Counted from the first letter of the stretch, positions 51,693-61,312 are shown. The stretch: 64,000 nt of DNA from Planctomycetota bacterium (GCA_028278425.1 JANQEJ010000251.1:54673-118672); one strand, 5' to 3'. The notes: generated by a model from the sequence alone, not told the origin. Translations and numbers: made by a program.

Positions 51693-53228
51693 CTACGAGG
51701 CGCAGGCCTCGCCGACGGCGACCTCGGGGTCCTTCTTGCCCATGCCGTTCACCCAGCCGTAGACCTTCGGGAAGATCTTCTGGCGCCACAGGTCGTTCAG
51801 GACCCAGTGGGGCAGGCGGCCGCCGATCGCGCGCGCCGGCTTCGACGCCAGGGCGCGGATGAACCAGTTCGGCAGGTACCGCATGCGGCTGTGGAGGATG
51901 AACACGTGGTTCATGTACGTGTGCCCCTCCTGCTTGAGCAGGTTGAAGGCCTGCTCGTAGCAGTTCTCGTCCACCTTGATCAGCCCTTCCTCGAGCGCCC
52001 GGTCCCAGATGACGGTTCCCGGATAGAAGGTCAGGGTGAACACGTTGAACGTCGCCCACTTGGGGATCTGAAGCGCCAGGTCGACGGTCTCGTACACGTC
52101 GTCCTCGTTCTCCCAGGGGCAGTCGATGATCCAGTCGCAGAGGAGCTCGAACTCGTACTTCTTGCGGTAGCGGTCGAGGAGCTTGACGGCTTCGATCAGC
52201 TTCGGGCGCGACAGGCGGCGCTCGTAGATCTTGGTGTTCACGCGGTCGCTGCCGCTCTGCACGCCGATCTGGATCTTGTTCAGGCCGGCGTCGAGGAGGA
52301 CCTGGAGCTTCTCCTCCTTGATCGAGATCGGGATCGCGGCCACGCCGAAGGGGCGGCCGATCTCGCGCTTGTAGACCTCCGCGAACTCCTTGATCTCGTC
52401 GAGCTTGCGGCAGAAGAAGTCGTCGTCGGAGAAGCAGATCTCCTGGAAGAACGGGAAGCGCTCGAGCGCCTGCTTGGCCTCCTCGATGCTGCGCTCGACC
52501 GACTTGTACCGCAGGACGCGCGTCTTGTACTCCTTCGTCGGGTACGTCGTGACCAGCTCGGATTGGTGGCAGTACGAGCACACGAACGGGCAGCCGCGCG
52601 TCGTGATGATGTAGTAGGCCGGGGCGGAGTTGTCGCCGGGGAGCGTCGCGTGGAGCTTGGCGTAGACGTCCGTGTTCGCCTTGACGATCTGATCCCCGTC
52701 GAGGACGAAGTGGTCCTCGAGGTCGTAGTCGGGGAACGGCAGCTCGTCGAGCTCGAACGGAAGCTGCTCGAGCGGGTTCTGCACCAGCTTGCCGTCCTCG
52801 TCGAGGTAGGCGAGGTTCGGCGTGAAGAGCAGGTCGTCCGCGTTGCGCTCCAGGCGGTCGACGAACTCCATCGTCGCGTGCTCGCACTCGCCGCGCATGA
52901 CGTAGTCGGCGTGCTTCAGGCAGGCCTCGGGCAGCGCGGTGGCGTGAACGCCGCCCCACACCACGGGGACGTCGGGAAACTTGCTCCGCAGGTAGCGGGT
53001 GACCTCGGCGCCCCGCGACTCGTAGCACGAGAGCAGCGAGAGCATGAAGAGGTCCGCGTGCTCGAGGCAGTTCTCGAGCTCTTGGTCCCAGGTGACCCCT
53101 TCCTGAGTCCCGAAGAACGGCATGTAGACGGATTTGACGCCGTGCCCGCGCTCCTTGAGCATCGACGTGATGACACGGCACCCGTCCCCGGACAGCTCGT
53201 CCAGGAAGGAAAACATGATGATGTTCAT
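51693..53228 (-). CDS. B12-binding-type radical SAM protein
   Basis: A 511-residue protein. The N-terminal about 130 residues have a cobalamin-binding-like Rossmann pattern (MLKERGHGVKSVYMPFF, ADLFMLSLLSCYESRGAEV, PVVWGGVHATALPE) but lack the DxHxxG cobalamin motif. The radical SAM core has Cys213-x3-Cys217-x2-Cys220 (RGCPFVCSYC), which binds the 4Fe-4S cluster that cleaves SAM. Conserved downstream parts include ICFSDDDFFC and KIQIGVQSGSDRVN. The C-terminus is helical. Relatives include methyltransferases, hopanoid-modifying and elongation-type radical SAM enzymes; the substrate is unknown. Followed by a zinc-ribbon gene. Confidence 0.88.
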   Translation of the reverse strand: MNIIMFSFLDELSGDGCRVITSMLKERGHGVKSVYMPFFGTQEGVTWDQELENCLEHADLFMLSLLSCYESRGAEVTRYLRSKFPDVPVVWGGVHATALPEACLKHADYVMRGECEHATMEFVDRLERNADDLLFTPNLAYLDEDGKLVQNPLEQLPFELDELPFPDYDLEDHFVLDGDQIVKANTDVYAKLHATLPGDNSAPAYYIITTRGCPFVCSYCHQSELVTTYPTKEYKTRVLRYKSVERSIEEAKQALERFPFFQEICFSDDDFFCRKLDEIKEFAEVYKREIGRPFGVAAIPISIKEEKLQVLLDAGLNKIQIGVQSGSDRVNTKIYERRLSRPKLIEAVKLLDRYRKKYEFELLCDWIIDCPWENEDDVYETVDLALQIPKWATFNVFTLTFYPGTVIWDRALEEGLIKVDENCYEQAFNLLKQEGHTYMNHVFILHSRMRYLPNWFIRALASKPARAIGGRLPHWVLNDLWRQKIFPKVYGWVNGMGKKDPEVAVGEACAS

Positions 53229-53308
53229 GCTGCGGGAGGGCTCTCCGAGGGGAAGAGGTGAGGGGGCGGGCTAGACCTCGAGCTCCATCGGTCCGTACCC
53301 ATAGGAAA

Positions 53309-53314
53309 TATAAT
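53309..53314 (+). promoter_or_regulatory. AT-rich divergent promoter with consensus TATAAT
   Basis: A perfect TATAAT in an AT-rich stretch (53301-53322) between the divergent radical SAM and metallopeptidase genes. On the minus strand the same patch gives TATATT. No convincing -35 is seen on either strand. It is the best promoter-like sequence in the region and may serve either or both directions. Confidence 0.5.
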
Positions 53315-53387
53315 GGTAAATGCTTCCCCGGGCTACCTGAAGGGCGGCGTAGCTGGGCTCCTCCCGCACGGGTAAGGTGGCCGCCCC

Positions 53388-56300
53388 ATGGCACCGAGGC
53401 GTGTTCAGACGGCCCTTCTGGCGGCCCTTGCGGCGGCCGCGGCTTCGCCGGCTCCGGCCCAGCAGGGGCTGACCCATCCCGGCGAGGCACCCCTGCGCGC
53501 GGGCCGGGCCGCCCTGGAGCGCGGCGACGCCACCGGCGCGGTCCACCACCTACTAGAGGCCTGGGTCCACCGTCCGGGCTCTCCGGAGCTCCTGGAGCTT
53601 CTTCTCGCCGCCGCGGCGGACGACGCCGACGCGCGCACGCTCTGGGCCCACGCGTGGACCGCCGGCCAGGCGGACGTTAAGGGAAAAACAAGACCGCCGG
53701 CGGAGATCCGCCGCCTGCTCCCCAAGGACGACCCGCACGTCGCGCGGATCGCGACCACCCGCGCCGCCGCGGTCGAGGAGCTCGCGAAGCTCGCGGAAAC
53801 CCGCGCGAAGAAAGCTCGCAAGAACGTGGACGAGCTCCTGGTGTCCGCCTGGGCGGCGCGGCTCGCGCGCGTGCTCGCGGCGGACTCGCCCGCCCTCTGG
53901 GACGCCCACGCCGCCGAGCTGTCGCCGACGCTCGCCGAGCCCGAGAACGCCCACGAGCCCGTGATCGACGCGCTCCAGTCGGCGATGTCGTCGGCCTTCT
54001 CGAACGGGCGCTACGGCGACGCGGTGCGCGCCGCGCGTTCGCTGCGCGGTCTCGCGCGCCAGGCCGGGTTGAAGGACCTGCAGGGGCCGGCGCCCAAGGG
54101 ACTGGACAACCTCGAACGCGCCGCCGCGCAGGCGCTCGCCCGCGCGCGGGCGGAGCTCGCCGACGCGATGGGCGAGCCGTGGACCGTCGAGGAGCTCGAG
54201 GAGCTCCGCGGCGAGAAGGGCGAGGCCTTCACCCGCCTGCACCACACCTACGGCCGGCCGGGCGTCGCGCTCTCGCCCACGGAGAAGTACCGCGTCGAGA
54301 CCGACTGCGGCTTCGAGACGCTGCTCGGCGTCGCGAAGACGATCGAGCTGCACCACGACCGGCTCGCCCGCTGGTACGGCACGGATCCGTTCGTCGACCG
54401 CCAAGGCACGTGCCGCATCGTGCCGGAGGCCCACGGTTTGGAGTCCGAGGGCGTGCCGTTCTGGTGGGCCGGCGGTTTCCAGGGCGGCGACGTCACGACG
54501 ATGCGCTTCTCCTGCGGCTCGATCGAGAGCCTCGGGCACGGGCTCACCCACGAGCTCACGCACCGCTTCGACGGCGCGCTCTACCCCGGGCAGATGGCGT
54601 GGCTGACCGAGGGCAAGGCGGTCTGGACCGGCGCCGCCTACGGCAGCGCGCAGGACGAGACCTTCGTCGCGAACCACGCGAACTTCGGGACGATCGAGCG
54701 CACCTGGATCAAGGGCTACGGCGGGCGCGACGAGCTCGAGGAGCTGATCACCGGGACGATCGAGGACTATCGCGACAACTACTTCGCCGGGTACGCGCTC
54801 TACGTCTACCTGACGACCTGGGAAGCGGACGGCGTCAAGCCCTACGCGGAGCGGATGCTCCCGTACATGGAGGGCGGCGCGCGCGGGAACAGGGAACCGC
54901 TCGCTTGGTTCACGCGCCACTTCGCCGACGGCAAGGACGGCCGCCCCGACTCGCTCGACGCCTTCGCCGAGCGCTTCCGCGAGTTCATCGCCGGCTTCTA
55001 CTGGCAGGACCGAAAGCCCTGGACGGAGCGGTACACGCGCGAGCTGCCGCACGCCGTGACGAACATCGGCTACGTCTACGACCAGCCGACCTGGACCTGG
55101 TCGCGCGTGCGCGCGGAGCCGTCCTTCGGACAGGACCAGGCGCGCGCGGCGGGCGAGCTCCTGCTCGAGCTCGGCCGCGAGAAGGAGGCGGCGCACGCCC
55201 TGGTGTGGGCCCTCGGCGCCGACGGGCGCACGCCGGCGGTCGAGCGTCGCCTCGCGCCGCTCCTGCGCGAGCTCGGCCGCGCGGACGCGGCGTGGGTGCT
55301 CGAGGAGACGCTCGCCTGTCCCTCCGGGCGCGTCGCGAAGCCGCCGCCGTTCAAGCTCGGGCGCACGCGCGATCACCTCGCCGCGCTCCGATCCGCGGCC
55401 GAGGCGTATTCCGCCGGCGGCCGACGGACGGCGGCCGCGGCGTTCGCCGCGGACCACGACCGGCTCGGGGCGCGGCTCGGCGGCGAGCCGCTCGCGCTCG
55501 GGCCGCCGCAAGCTCCCTCGCCGCTGCACCCCTTCGACGCGCCCGGCGTCCGGCTCGGAGGGTGGACGGAGGACGGGCTGACCGACTACGAGGAGCTGCG
55601 GACGCCCGAGCTCTGGTACGCGGCCGACGACGGCACGCTGCACGTGGGCCGCAAGAAGCCGCGCGAGGGCACCGGCTCGATCGACCGCCGCGCGCACCAG
55701 CGCCACGCGTTCACCCGGGCGGACGGGTGGCAGATGCCCGGGCGCTACCGGATCTCCTGCCGCGTGCAGCTCACGACGTCCTTCGTGAACGGCGCGCTGG
55801 TGCTCGGCTACACGCGGCGCGACCGCAACGTGCGCGTCAACTTCACCGCCGGCGACTTCCTCTACTCGATCGGGAGCAGCGAGGAGGGCAAGGAGATCGA
55901 GTCCGTCGGCTGGTCGGTCAACGGCCTGCGCGAGCGCGACCGCGCGCTGCCCGGCTCGCGGCCGGGGGGGAGCGTGGAGTTCGGACGGCCGATGACGGCC
56001 TTCGAGCTCGCGCTGCTCGTCGACGGCGCGGCGCTCCACGTCTTCATCAACGGCGAGCGGCGCGGCACGTACCACACCGTCGACGGCGCGCCGATCGAGG
56101 GCCACGTCGGCTTCGCGAGCGGCATGGGCGCGTACCGCGTGCACCGGCCCGTGGTGGAACGCATGGACCGCACCGCCTTCGCCGAGCGCGCCGAGTCCTT
56201 TGCGATCCGGCTGAACCACGCCCTCCGCGGCGACCGGCCCGCGCCGTCGCACGGCATGCTCTTCCTGCACATGGCGCAGCCCGACGACGAGGAGGAGGGC

Positions 56301-56741
56301 TACGAGTTCGACCCGGACCGCTGGGTGAAGAAGACGCTGCGCTGCGCGACGACGCTCGCGCGTCTGGTCGAGAAGGAAGGCGTGACGCAGCCGGTCACGC
56401 TCGCCGTGTCCGCGAAGCTCGACGGCGAGCCGCTCGCCGCGATCCGGGCGGAGCTCGCCGAGCTCGCCGCGCCGCCGGAGATCGTGCTCTATCCCTGGAT
56501 CGAGCCTCCGCCGGAGGAGGACGCCGACGCCGCCAAGGCCTTCGACACGAACTGGCTGCTCCTCGTCGACCCGAGCGGCGTGATCCGCGTGCGCAAGGGC
56601 TTCTTCGGGTGGGAGTCGGAGTTCTCGGAGCGCACGTCCCACTGGCTGACCGTGCTGCGCGACAACGGCTGGCCCGAGCGCGACCTTCCGCCGCTCGAGC
56701 GCGCCGAGCCCGACGACCAAGAAGCGGGGGAAGACGCATGA
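53388..56741 (+). CDS. Large secreted multidomain metallopeptidase
   Basis: A 1117-residue exported protein (signal peptide MAPRRVQTALLAALAAAAASPAPAQ; AAGGTGG ribosome binding site). The N-terminal about 250 residues are TPR-like helices. The gluzincin domain has HELTH (His388, His392) and Glu408 in WLTEGKAVW, as in the DUF1570-like proteins at 445-3528 but larger. The region about 700-930 resembles a concanavalin/3-keto-disaccharide-hydrolase-like (DUF1080-type) beta sandwich (YRISCRVQLTTSFVNGALVLGY, LALLVDGAALHVFINGERRG). A thioredoxin-like or unknown C-terminal part ends with DTNWLLLVDPSGVIRVRKGF. Its stop overlaps the sulfatase-like gene (ATGA), so the two are coupled. Substrate unknown. 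Confidence 0.85.
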   Translation: MAPRRVQTALLAALAAAAASPAPAQQGLTHPGEAPLRAGRAALERGDATGAVHHLLEAWVHRPGSPELLELLLAAAADDADARTLWAHAWTAGQADVKGKTRPPAEIRRLLPKDDPHVARIATTRAAAVEELAKLAETRAKKARKNVDELLVSAWAARLARVLAADSPALWDAHAAELSPTLAEPENAHEPVIDALQSAMSSAFSNGRYGDAVRAARSLRGLARQAGLKDLQGPAPKGLDNLERAAAQALARARAELADAMGEPWTVEELEELRGEKGEAFTRLHHTYGRPGVALSPTEKYRVETDCGFETLLGVAKTIELHHDRLARWYGTDPFVDRQGTCRIVPEAHGLESEGVPFWWAGGFQGGDVTTMRFSCGSIESLGHGLTHELTHRFDGALYPGQMAWLTEGKAVWTGAAYGSAQDETFVANHANFGTIERTWIKGYGGRDELEELITGTIEDYRDNYFAGYALYVYLTTWEADGVKPYAERMLPYMEGGARGNREPLAWFTRHFADGKDGRPDSLDAFAERFREFIAGFYWQDRKPWTERYTRELPHAVTNIGYVYDQPTWTWSRVRAEPSFGQDQARAAGELLLELGREKEAAHALVWALGADGRTPAVERRLAPLLRELGRADAAWVLEETLACPSGRVAKPPPFKLGRTRDHLAALRSAAEAYSAGGRRTAAAAFAADHDRLGARLGGEPLALGPPQAPSPLHPFDAPGVRLGGWTEDGLTDYEELRTPELWYAADDGTLHVGRKKPREGTGSIDRRAHQRHAFTRADGWQMPGRYRISCRVQLTTSFVNGALVLGYTRRDRNVRVNFTAGDFLYSIGSSEEGKEIESVGWSVNGLRERDRALPGSRPGGSVEFGRPMTAFELALLVDGAALHVFINGERRGTYHTVDGAPIEGHVGFASGMGAYRVHRPVVERMDRTAFAERAESFAIRLNHALRGDRPAPSHGMLFLHMAQPDDEEEGYEFDPDRWVKKTLRCATTLARLVEKEGVTQPVTLAVSAKLDGEPLAAIRAELAELAAPPEIVLYPWIEPPPEEDADAAKAFDTNWLLLVDPSGVIRVRKGFFGWESEFSERTSHWLTVLRDNGWPERDLPPLERAEPDDQEAGEDA

Positions 56742-58072
56742 GATTCATGACGGCCGCTGCCCTCGCCGGCGGTCTCCTCTTCGCGGGTTGCGCGGACGAG
56801 CCGGAGCTCCCCCCGTCGGTGATCCTCATCTCGCTCGACACGCTCCGGGCCGACCACGTCGGCTTCCTCGGCCACGAGCGCGACACCACGCCGTTCCTCG
56901 ACGAGCTCGCGGAGGAGAGCCTGGTCTTCGAGCGCGCCTTCGCCACGTCCTGCTGGACGCTGTCGTCGCACATGACGATCCTGACCGGGCTCTACGCGGA
57001 CCAGCACGGCGTCGTCGCCAACGAGGCGGCGCTGAACCCCAACGTTCCGCTCCTGGCCGAGCGCCTGAGCGACCGCGGCTACGCGACGGTCGGGCTGTAC
57101 GAGCTCGGCTGGATCCACGAGCGCCACGGCTTCGCGCGCGGCTTCGACGTGTTCCGCAACCACCTCGACGCCGAGGAGGCCGCCGCTCACCTCGCCGAGG
57201 AGATTCCGAAGCTTCCGGAGAAGCGGCCGTTCTTCCTCTTCCTGCACCTCTTCGACATCCACTGCGATCCGCTGCTCGACGCCGGCAAGTTCTACAACCC
57301 GCCGCCCGAGTACGAGGGCATGTTCCGCGCCGACGCCGCCGAGGCGCTGGCCGGGATCGACTTCAAGCGCGCCCTGAAGGAGCCGGGCCTCCTCAACGCC
57401 GATCAGCTCGACGCGCTGATCGCCACGTACGACGGCGGGATCCGCTACGTCGACGACAGGCTCCGCGAATGGATCACCGACTGGCGCGAGCGCGGTCTCC
57501 TCGACCGCGCGATCCTCATCATCACCTCCGACCACGGCGAGGCGTTGGGCCAGCGCGCCGGCGACCTCGACAAGCACGGCGGCATGTACCAGGAGGCGCT
57601 GCGCGTTCCACTGCTCGTGCGGTATCCCGACGGACGCCGCGCCGGCGAGCGTCGTTCCGAGCCGGTCCACTCCGTCGACATCGTCCCGACGCTCCTGCGG
57701 GACCTCGGCCTGCCCGAGGACGCGCGCCTGCCCGGCTACCCGCTCGTGGGGGAGCGACCGGCCGACGACGTGATGACCGCGATGCTCGACCTCGAGTTCG
57801 CGTACATCCGGTGGCCGTGGAAGATCCGCGGCGACCGCCAGCGAATGGTGGCGCACAACCTCGACGAGGATCCGCTCGAGCTCTCACCCCTCTCGCCCGG
57901 CGACCCGGCCGCGGGCGACGCGTTCCTGAGCGTCTACGCAGACCTCAAGGCGCAGCGCGCCAAGCTCGCGCCCATGGACACCAAGCCGATCCAGGCCGCG
58001 GAACCGACCGCCGAGGCGGCGGCCCAGTTGCGCGCCATCGGCTACGCCGACGCCCTCGACGACGACGGGTAG
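56738..58072 (+). CDS. Sulfatase/alkaline-phosphatase-fold lipoprotein
   Basis: A 444-residue lipoprotein (lipobox FAGC: MRFMTAAALAGGLLFAGCAD). It has the sulfatase-superfamily layout: VILISLDTLRADH (metal Asp34), TSCWTLSSHMTILTGLY where the sulfatase CxPSR would be, TSDHGEALG and KHGGMYQEALRVPLLV. At the formylglycine position the residue is Thr74 (TLSSH), not Cys or Ser in CxPSR form, so it is probably not a formylglycine sulfatase. A Thr nucleophile is typical of phosphoryl-transferring members (LtaS/EptA type) and of some uncharacterised sulfatase-like proteins. Start overlaps the metallopeptidase stop (ATGA). Confidence 0.87.
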   Translation: MRFMTAAALAGGLLFAGCADEPELPPSVILISLDTLRADHVGFLGHERDTTPFLDELAEESLVFERAFATSCWTLSSHMTILTGLYADQHGVVANEAALNPNVPLLAERLSDRGYATVGLYELGWIHERHGFARGFDVFRNHLDAEEAAAHLAEEIPKLPEKRPFFLFLHLFDIHCDPLLDAGKFYNPPPEYEGMFRADAAEALAGIDFKRALKEPGLLNADQLDALIATYDGGIRYVDDRLREWITDWRERGLLDRAILIITSDHGEALGQRAGDLDKHGGMYQEALRVPLLVRYPDGRRAGERRSEPVHSVDIVPTLLRDLGLPEDARLPGYPLVGERPADDVMTAMLDLEFAYIRWPWKIRGDRQRMVAHNLDEDPLELSPLSPGDPAAGDAFLSVYADLKAQRAKLAPMDTKPIQAAEPTAEAAAQLRAIGYADALDDDG

Positions 58073-58131
58073 ATCCGCGCCGCCGACGCCGGTTCCGGAA
58101 CTGGGGAAACTTGGGCGTCCCATCGGGTCCG

Positions 58132-58275
58132 ATGTGTCCCACGACCGCGCAGGTAGGTCGTGTTGACGGCGCCGCCGTCCTCCGCGTGCCCGAGGATGCC
58201 GCGCCGGGCGAGTACGATGTACGCTTCCGGTCCTCCGCCGGCGAGCTCAGGCTGCGCGTCGTCGTCGTCCCTTGA
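58132..58275 (+). pseudogene. Probable fragment of a secreted protein's C-terminal domain
   Basis: A 47-codon frame whose last part (AVLRVPEDAAPGEYDVRFRS) reads like the end of an extracellular beta domain of the 'P-x-APGxYxVRV' kind, with its own stop. It lacks a signal peptide or any domain before it. The likely reading is a gene remnant between the sulfatase-like gene and the next gene. Confidence 0.35.
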
Positions 58276-58320
58276 CGCCGCGACGGCGGTCCGCGGGCGC
58301 GTGAGCGGAGCTCCCGAGCG

Positions 58321-60444
58321 ATGTCGTCCTTGCAGCGTCGAAGCCTGGTGGTCGCATCGACCGCCTTGATCGCGGCGCTTCTCCTCGCTTGGTGGTGGAT
58401 CGCGGGCGGCGGCGGCGAAGCGGCGACCCCCGCGGAGAAGCCGGCGGTACCGGCGCCGCGCGCCGCGGACGTGGAGCCGAGCCCGCCGGTGTCCGAAGCG
58501 GTCGCATCGCGCGTCGAAGTCGAGGAGCCGGCCGGGACGGAGGCGTCGCCCCGCACCGCGGCGGCCAGCTCGGTCGAGGTGCTCGTGCTGGATCCCGGCG
58601 GCGAGGCGCTTCCCGACGTCGACGTCGTCCTGAGCGGACGGGAGGCGGCAGCGCTTCAAATCCTGGACATGGCGTCGATTCGCTCCGCGCCCGAGCTCGA
58701 GCGCGCGACGACCGACGGCGAAGGCCGCGCGAGGTTCGACGTGCCGCCGAGCCGCACCTTCGGTCTCACCGTCCTTGGCGACGCGTCCGGCTTCGCCCGC
58801 TGGAGCGGCGAGTGCTCCTCGGGCGACCGGCTCACCGTTCAGCTTCAAGACGCCGCCGGCGTCCGCGTCCGCGTCGTCCACGTCGATGGAGGGGCACCGG
58901 TCGAGGGCGCGCGCGTCTTCGCCTACCGCAACTTCAACTTCGCGCGACCCGTCGCCGACGCGACGGCGGACGCCGCGGGAGACGCCTGGCTGCTGGGCCT
59001 TCCCGCGGGGGACGCGCAGGTGGAGGTGCGCTCGACCGCCGGCTTCGCCTTCGAACGCGTCGTCCTGCGCGCGGGCGTCGTCGAGGAGCTCATCGTGGAG
59101 GTCGGCGCCGGGCGCGTCCTGCGCGGAACCGTCGTCGCCGCCGAGACCGGCGCCCCGCTCGCCGACGCCGAGGTCGACGGCGACTGGACCATGCGCTTTC
59201 CCGTCCGCTCGGGTCCGGACGGAAGCTTCGTCCTGCGCGGGCTCGACTCCGGCGGGCCGGTTCAGGTCTTCGCGCGCAAAGCGGGCTACGCCCGCACCGA
59301 CGTGCTCGTCAGCGCGGACGAGGGCGACGTCGTTATCCCGCTCGAGCGGGGAACGGCGTGCCGGGGACGGGTCGTGGACGCCGCGGGGGATCCCGTTCCG
59401 GGCGCGTACGCGGGCGCCTTCGGGACGGCGCACCGCGGCGGGCAGCAGCGGCTCGACGTCCTCTCCGCCCGCGCCGACGATGACGGACGCTTCGAGCTGC
59501 GCGGGTTGCGCACCGACATGGAGCACGCGGTGGTCGTCAGCGCACCGGGTTTCGCGCGCGCGCTGCGCGCCGTCGCTCCCCGCGTCAAGCCGGTCGACCT
59601 GGGCGACGTTCGGCTCGAGCCCGAGGCCGTCCTCGGCGGCCGGGTGAGTACGGGCGCAGGCGGACGGCTGGATGCCGCGATCACGGTCACGTGCGCGGAT
59701 CTCGGCGCGAAGCTCTCGCCGGACAACGCGCGCTACCTGAGCCGCTGGGACGTGTTCGTGAAGGCGGACGGGAGCTACGTGCTCGGCGGCCTGCCGGCCG
59801 GCGACTACGCGCTCGCCGTTCGCGTCGAGCGGATGGAGCGCGCGACGCGCGAGGTGAGCCTCGCGCCGGCCGAGCGACGGCTCGACGTCGACTTCGTGCT
59901 CGACGCGGGGGACGCGATCGCCGGGCTCGTCGTCTGCCCGGACGGCCTCCCCGCTCCCGGGGCGCTCGTCCTGCTCACCGGCGTCCGATCGGCTCGCTCG
60001 CTCAACACGCGCTCCGCCAAGGACGGCACGTTCCGCTTCGCGAGCGTGCCGGAGGACGCCTACCGCATCGAAGTCCACCCCGTGCGGGCGTGCGGGCTCT
60101 GCGCCGGTCTGCGACGCGACGGCGTTCGCGCCGGGACGACCGGCCTTCTGCTCGAGCTGCCGGCGGGCGCGAAGATCGCAGGCCGCGTCGAGACGAGGGA
60201 CGGGAGCCCCGTCGAGGGGGCGACGGTCGCCGCGGCGACGGACGACGACCCGTCGCTGGCGGTGGGCAGCACCGCCGCCGACGGCGCGTTCGACCTCGTC
60301 GTCCCGGCGGACACCACGGTCGACCTCTACGTGCAGGGCGCGAGCCCGTCCGCTGGCGACGGTGTCCGGATGATGCGGCCGAGGCGCCTCGCCCTCGCCG
60401 GCGTGCGGGCGGGGTCGGAAGGCGTCGTCCTGACGCTGGAGTAG
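58321..60444 (+). CDS. Membrane-anchored carboxypeptidase-regulatory-like repeat protein
   Basis: A 707-residue protein with one N-terminal membrane helix (STALIAALLLAWWWIAGG) and a Pro/Ala/Glu-rich linker. About six or seven beta-sandwich repeats of CarboxypepD_reg/transthyretin-like type follow, each with the form GRVVDAAGDPVPGAxV...DDDGRFELRGL...VxVSAPGFA, for example residues about 83-170, 180-260, 268-340, 345-425, 430-520, 525-610 and 615-700. Such repeats are structural or adhesive. No catalytic domain is present. It is convergent with the BFN-family gene, only 4 nt between stops. Confidence 0.85.
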   Translation: MSSLQRRSLVVASTALIAALLLAWWWIAGGGGEAATPAEKPAVPAPRAADVEPSPPVSEAVASRVEVEEPAGTEASPRTAAASSVEVLVLDPGGEALPDVDVVLSGREAAALQILDMASIRSAPELERATTDGEGRARFDVPPSRTFGLTVLGDASGFARWSGECSSGDRLTVQLQDAAGVRVRVVHVDGGAPVEGARVFAYRNFNFARPVADATADAAGDAWLLGLPAGDAQVEVRSTAGFAFERVVLRAGVVEELIVEVGAGRVLRGTVVAAETGAPLADAEVDGDWTMRFPVRSGPDGSFVLRGLDSGGPVQVFARKAGYARTDVLVSADEGDVVIPLERGTACRGRVVDAAGDPVPGAYAGAFGTAHRGGQQRLDVLSARADDDGRFELRGLRTDMEHAVVVSAPGFARALRAVAPRVKPVDLGDVRLEPEAVLGGRVSTGAGGRLDAAITVTCADLGAKLSPDNARYLSRWDVFVKADGSYVLGGLPAGDYALAVRVERMERATREVSLAPAERRLDVDFVLDAGDAIAGLVVCPDGLPAPGALVLLTGVRSARSLNTRSAKDGTFRFASVPEDAYRIEVHPVRACGLCAGLRRDGVRAGTTGLLLELPAGAKIAGRVETRDGSPVEGATVAAATDDDPSLAVGSTAADGAFDLVVPADTTVDLYVQGASPSAGDGVRMMRPRRLALAGVRAGSEGVVLTLE

Positions 60445-60448
60445 CCGG

Positions 60449-60883
60449 CTACTCGCCCTGGTCCGCCGTGGCCTTGTGGAGCACGGACTCCGCGACGCGG
60501 ATCGGGCAGCGCGCGCGGAGGGCGAGCGCGATCGCGTCGCTCGGGCGGGCGTCGACCACGGCGAGGACGTCGCCGGCGTCGTTCTGGAGCACGAGGTGCG
60601 CGTAGAACGTGTTCTGGCGCAGGTCGACGATGTCGACGTGCTTGACGTTGGCGCCGAGCGAGACGATCGCGTCGTGCGTGAGCCGGTGCGTCAGCGGCCG
60701 CTCGGGCTCGTACTCGTGAACGACGCGGTGGATCTCGAGGGCTTCGCTGTTGCCGATCACGATCGGGAAGCCGCGGCTGCCGTTCTGCTCGGCGAGATAG
60801 ATGTACTGGCGGTCGGCGCCGTCGCGGATCACGATGCGACCCAGCTTGCAGTCGACCATCTCGCCGTTTTCGCCGGGTTCCAT
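60449..60883 (-). CDS. Bifunctional nuclease (BFN/DUF151) family protein
   Basis: A 144-residue protein matching the BFN domain: IYLAEQNGSRGFPIVIGNSE (substrate-pocket strand), LTHDAIVSLGANVKHVDIVD, and VVDARPSDAIALALRARCPI. BFN proteins have been reported with nuclease activity in plants; bacterial roles are unclear. An AGAAGAG ribosome binding site precedes ATG 60883. It lies 12 nt downstream of the zinc-ribbon membrane protein gene and probably shares its transcript. Confidence 0.9.
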   Translation of the reverse strand: MEPGENGEMVDCKLGRIVIRDGADRQYIYLAEQNGSRGFPIVIGNSEALEIHRVVHEYEPERPLTHRLTHDAIVSLGANVKHVDIVDLRQNTFYAHLVLQNDAGDVLAVVDARPSDAIALALRARCPIRVAESVLHKATADQGE

Positions 60884-60895
60884 ACCGCGTCTCTT

Positions 60896-61312
60896 CTAGT
60901 CGGTGGCGACGGGCGTGTCCATGGGACTTCCGGCGGGCTTTTCGCGCTCCCGGAGCACCAGGTCCTCGAGCCGGTTCTCCTCCTCTTCGGCCAGAAGCCA
61001 TCCGCTCTGGCTCTCGTCGCGCCACCCGCAGGCGCGGCAGACCAGGCCGTGGGCCGTCTGCGTGTCGATCCGCTCGAGCGCGTTGGCTCCGCACACCGCG
61101 CACTCGCGATCGGCGCGCGCCGGCCACAGCACCGAGACAAGGATCCAGATCACGACGCCGGCGAGCATCAGTCCGAGGGCCCACGGGAAGAGCCAGCGCG
61201 GACCGTGCCAGACGACGAGGGCGCCGCCGGCGACGCCGAGGAGCATCATCGGCGGGATCAGCCACGACGCGGCGGCGCGGCCGTGAACCTTCCGGCGTTT
61301 CCCGCGATCCAT
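60896..61312 (-). CDS. Two-helix membrane protein with zinc ribbon
   Basis: A 138-residue protein from ATG 61312. Two hydrophobic helices (SWLIPPMMLLGVAGGALVVW, LFPWALGLMLAGVVIWILVS) precede a CAVC...CRAC zinc ribbon (about residues 71-97) and a charged tail (EEEENRLEDLVLREREK). No family recognised. It heads a two-gene unit with the BFN-family gene and is divergent from the asparaginase gene, with 44 nt between them. Confidence 0.72.
   Translation of the reverse strand: MDRGKRRKVHGRAAASWLIPPMMLLGVAGGALVVWHGPRWLFPWALGLMLAGVVIWILVSVLWPARADRECAVCGANALERIDTQTAHGLVCRACGWRDESQSGWLLAEEEENRLEDLVLREREKPAGSPMDTPVATD

Noticed and set aside
56788..58275. A 495-codon frame through the sulfatase-like gene
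   Set aside because: It is a shadow in another frame; only the end beyond 58132 looks protein-like and is listed as a fragment.
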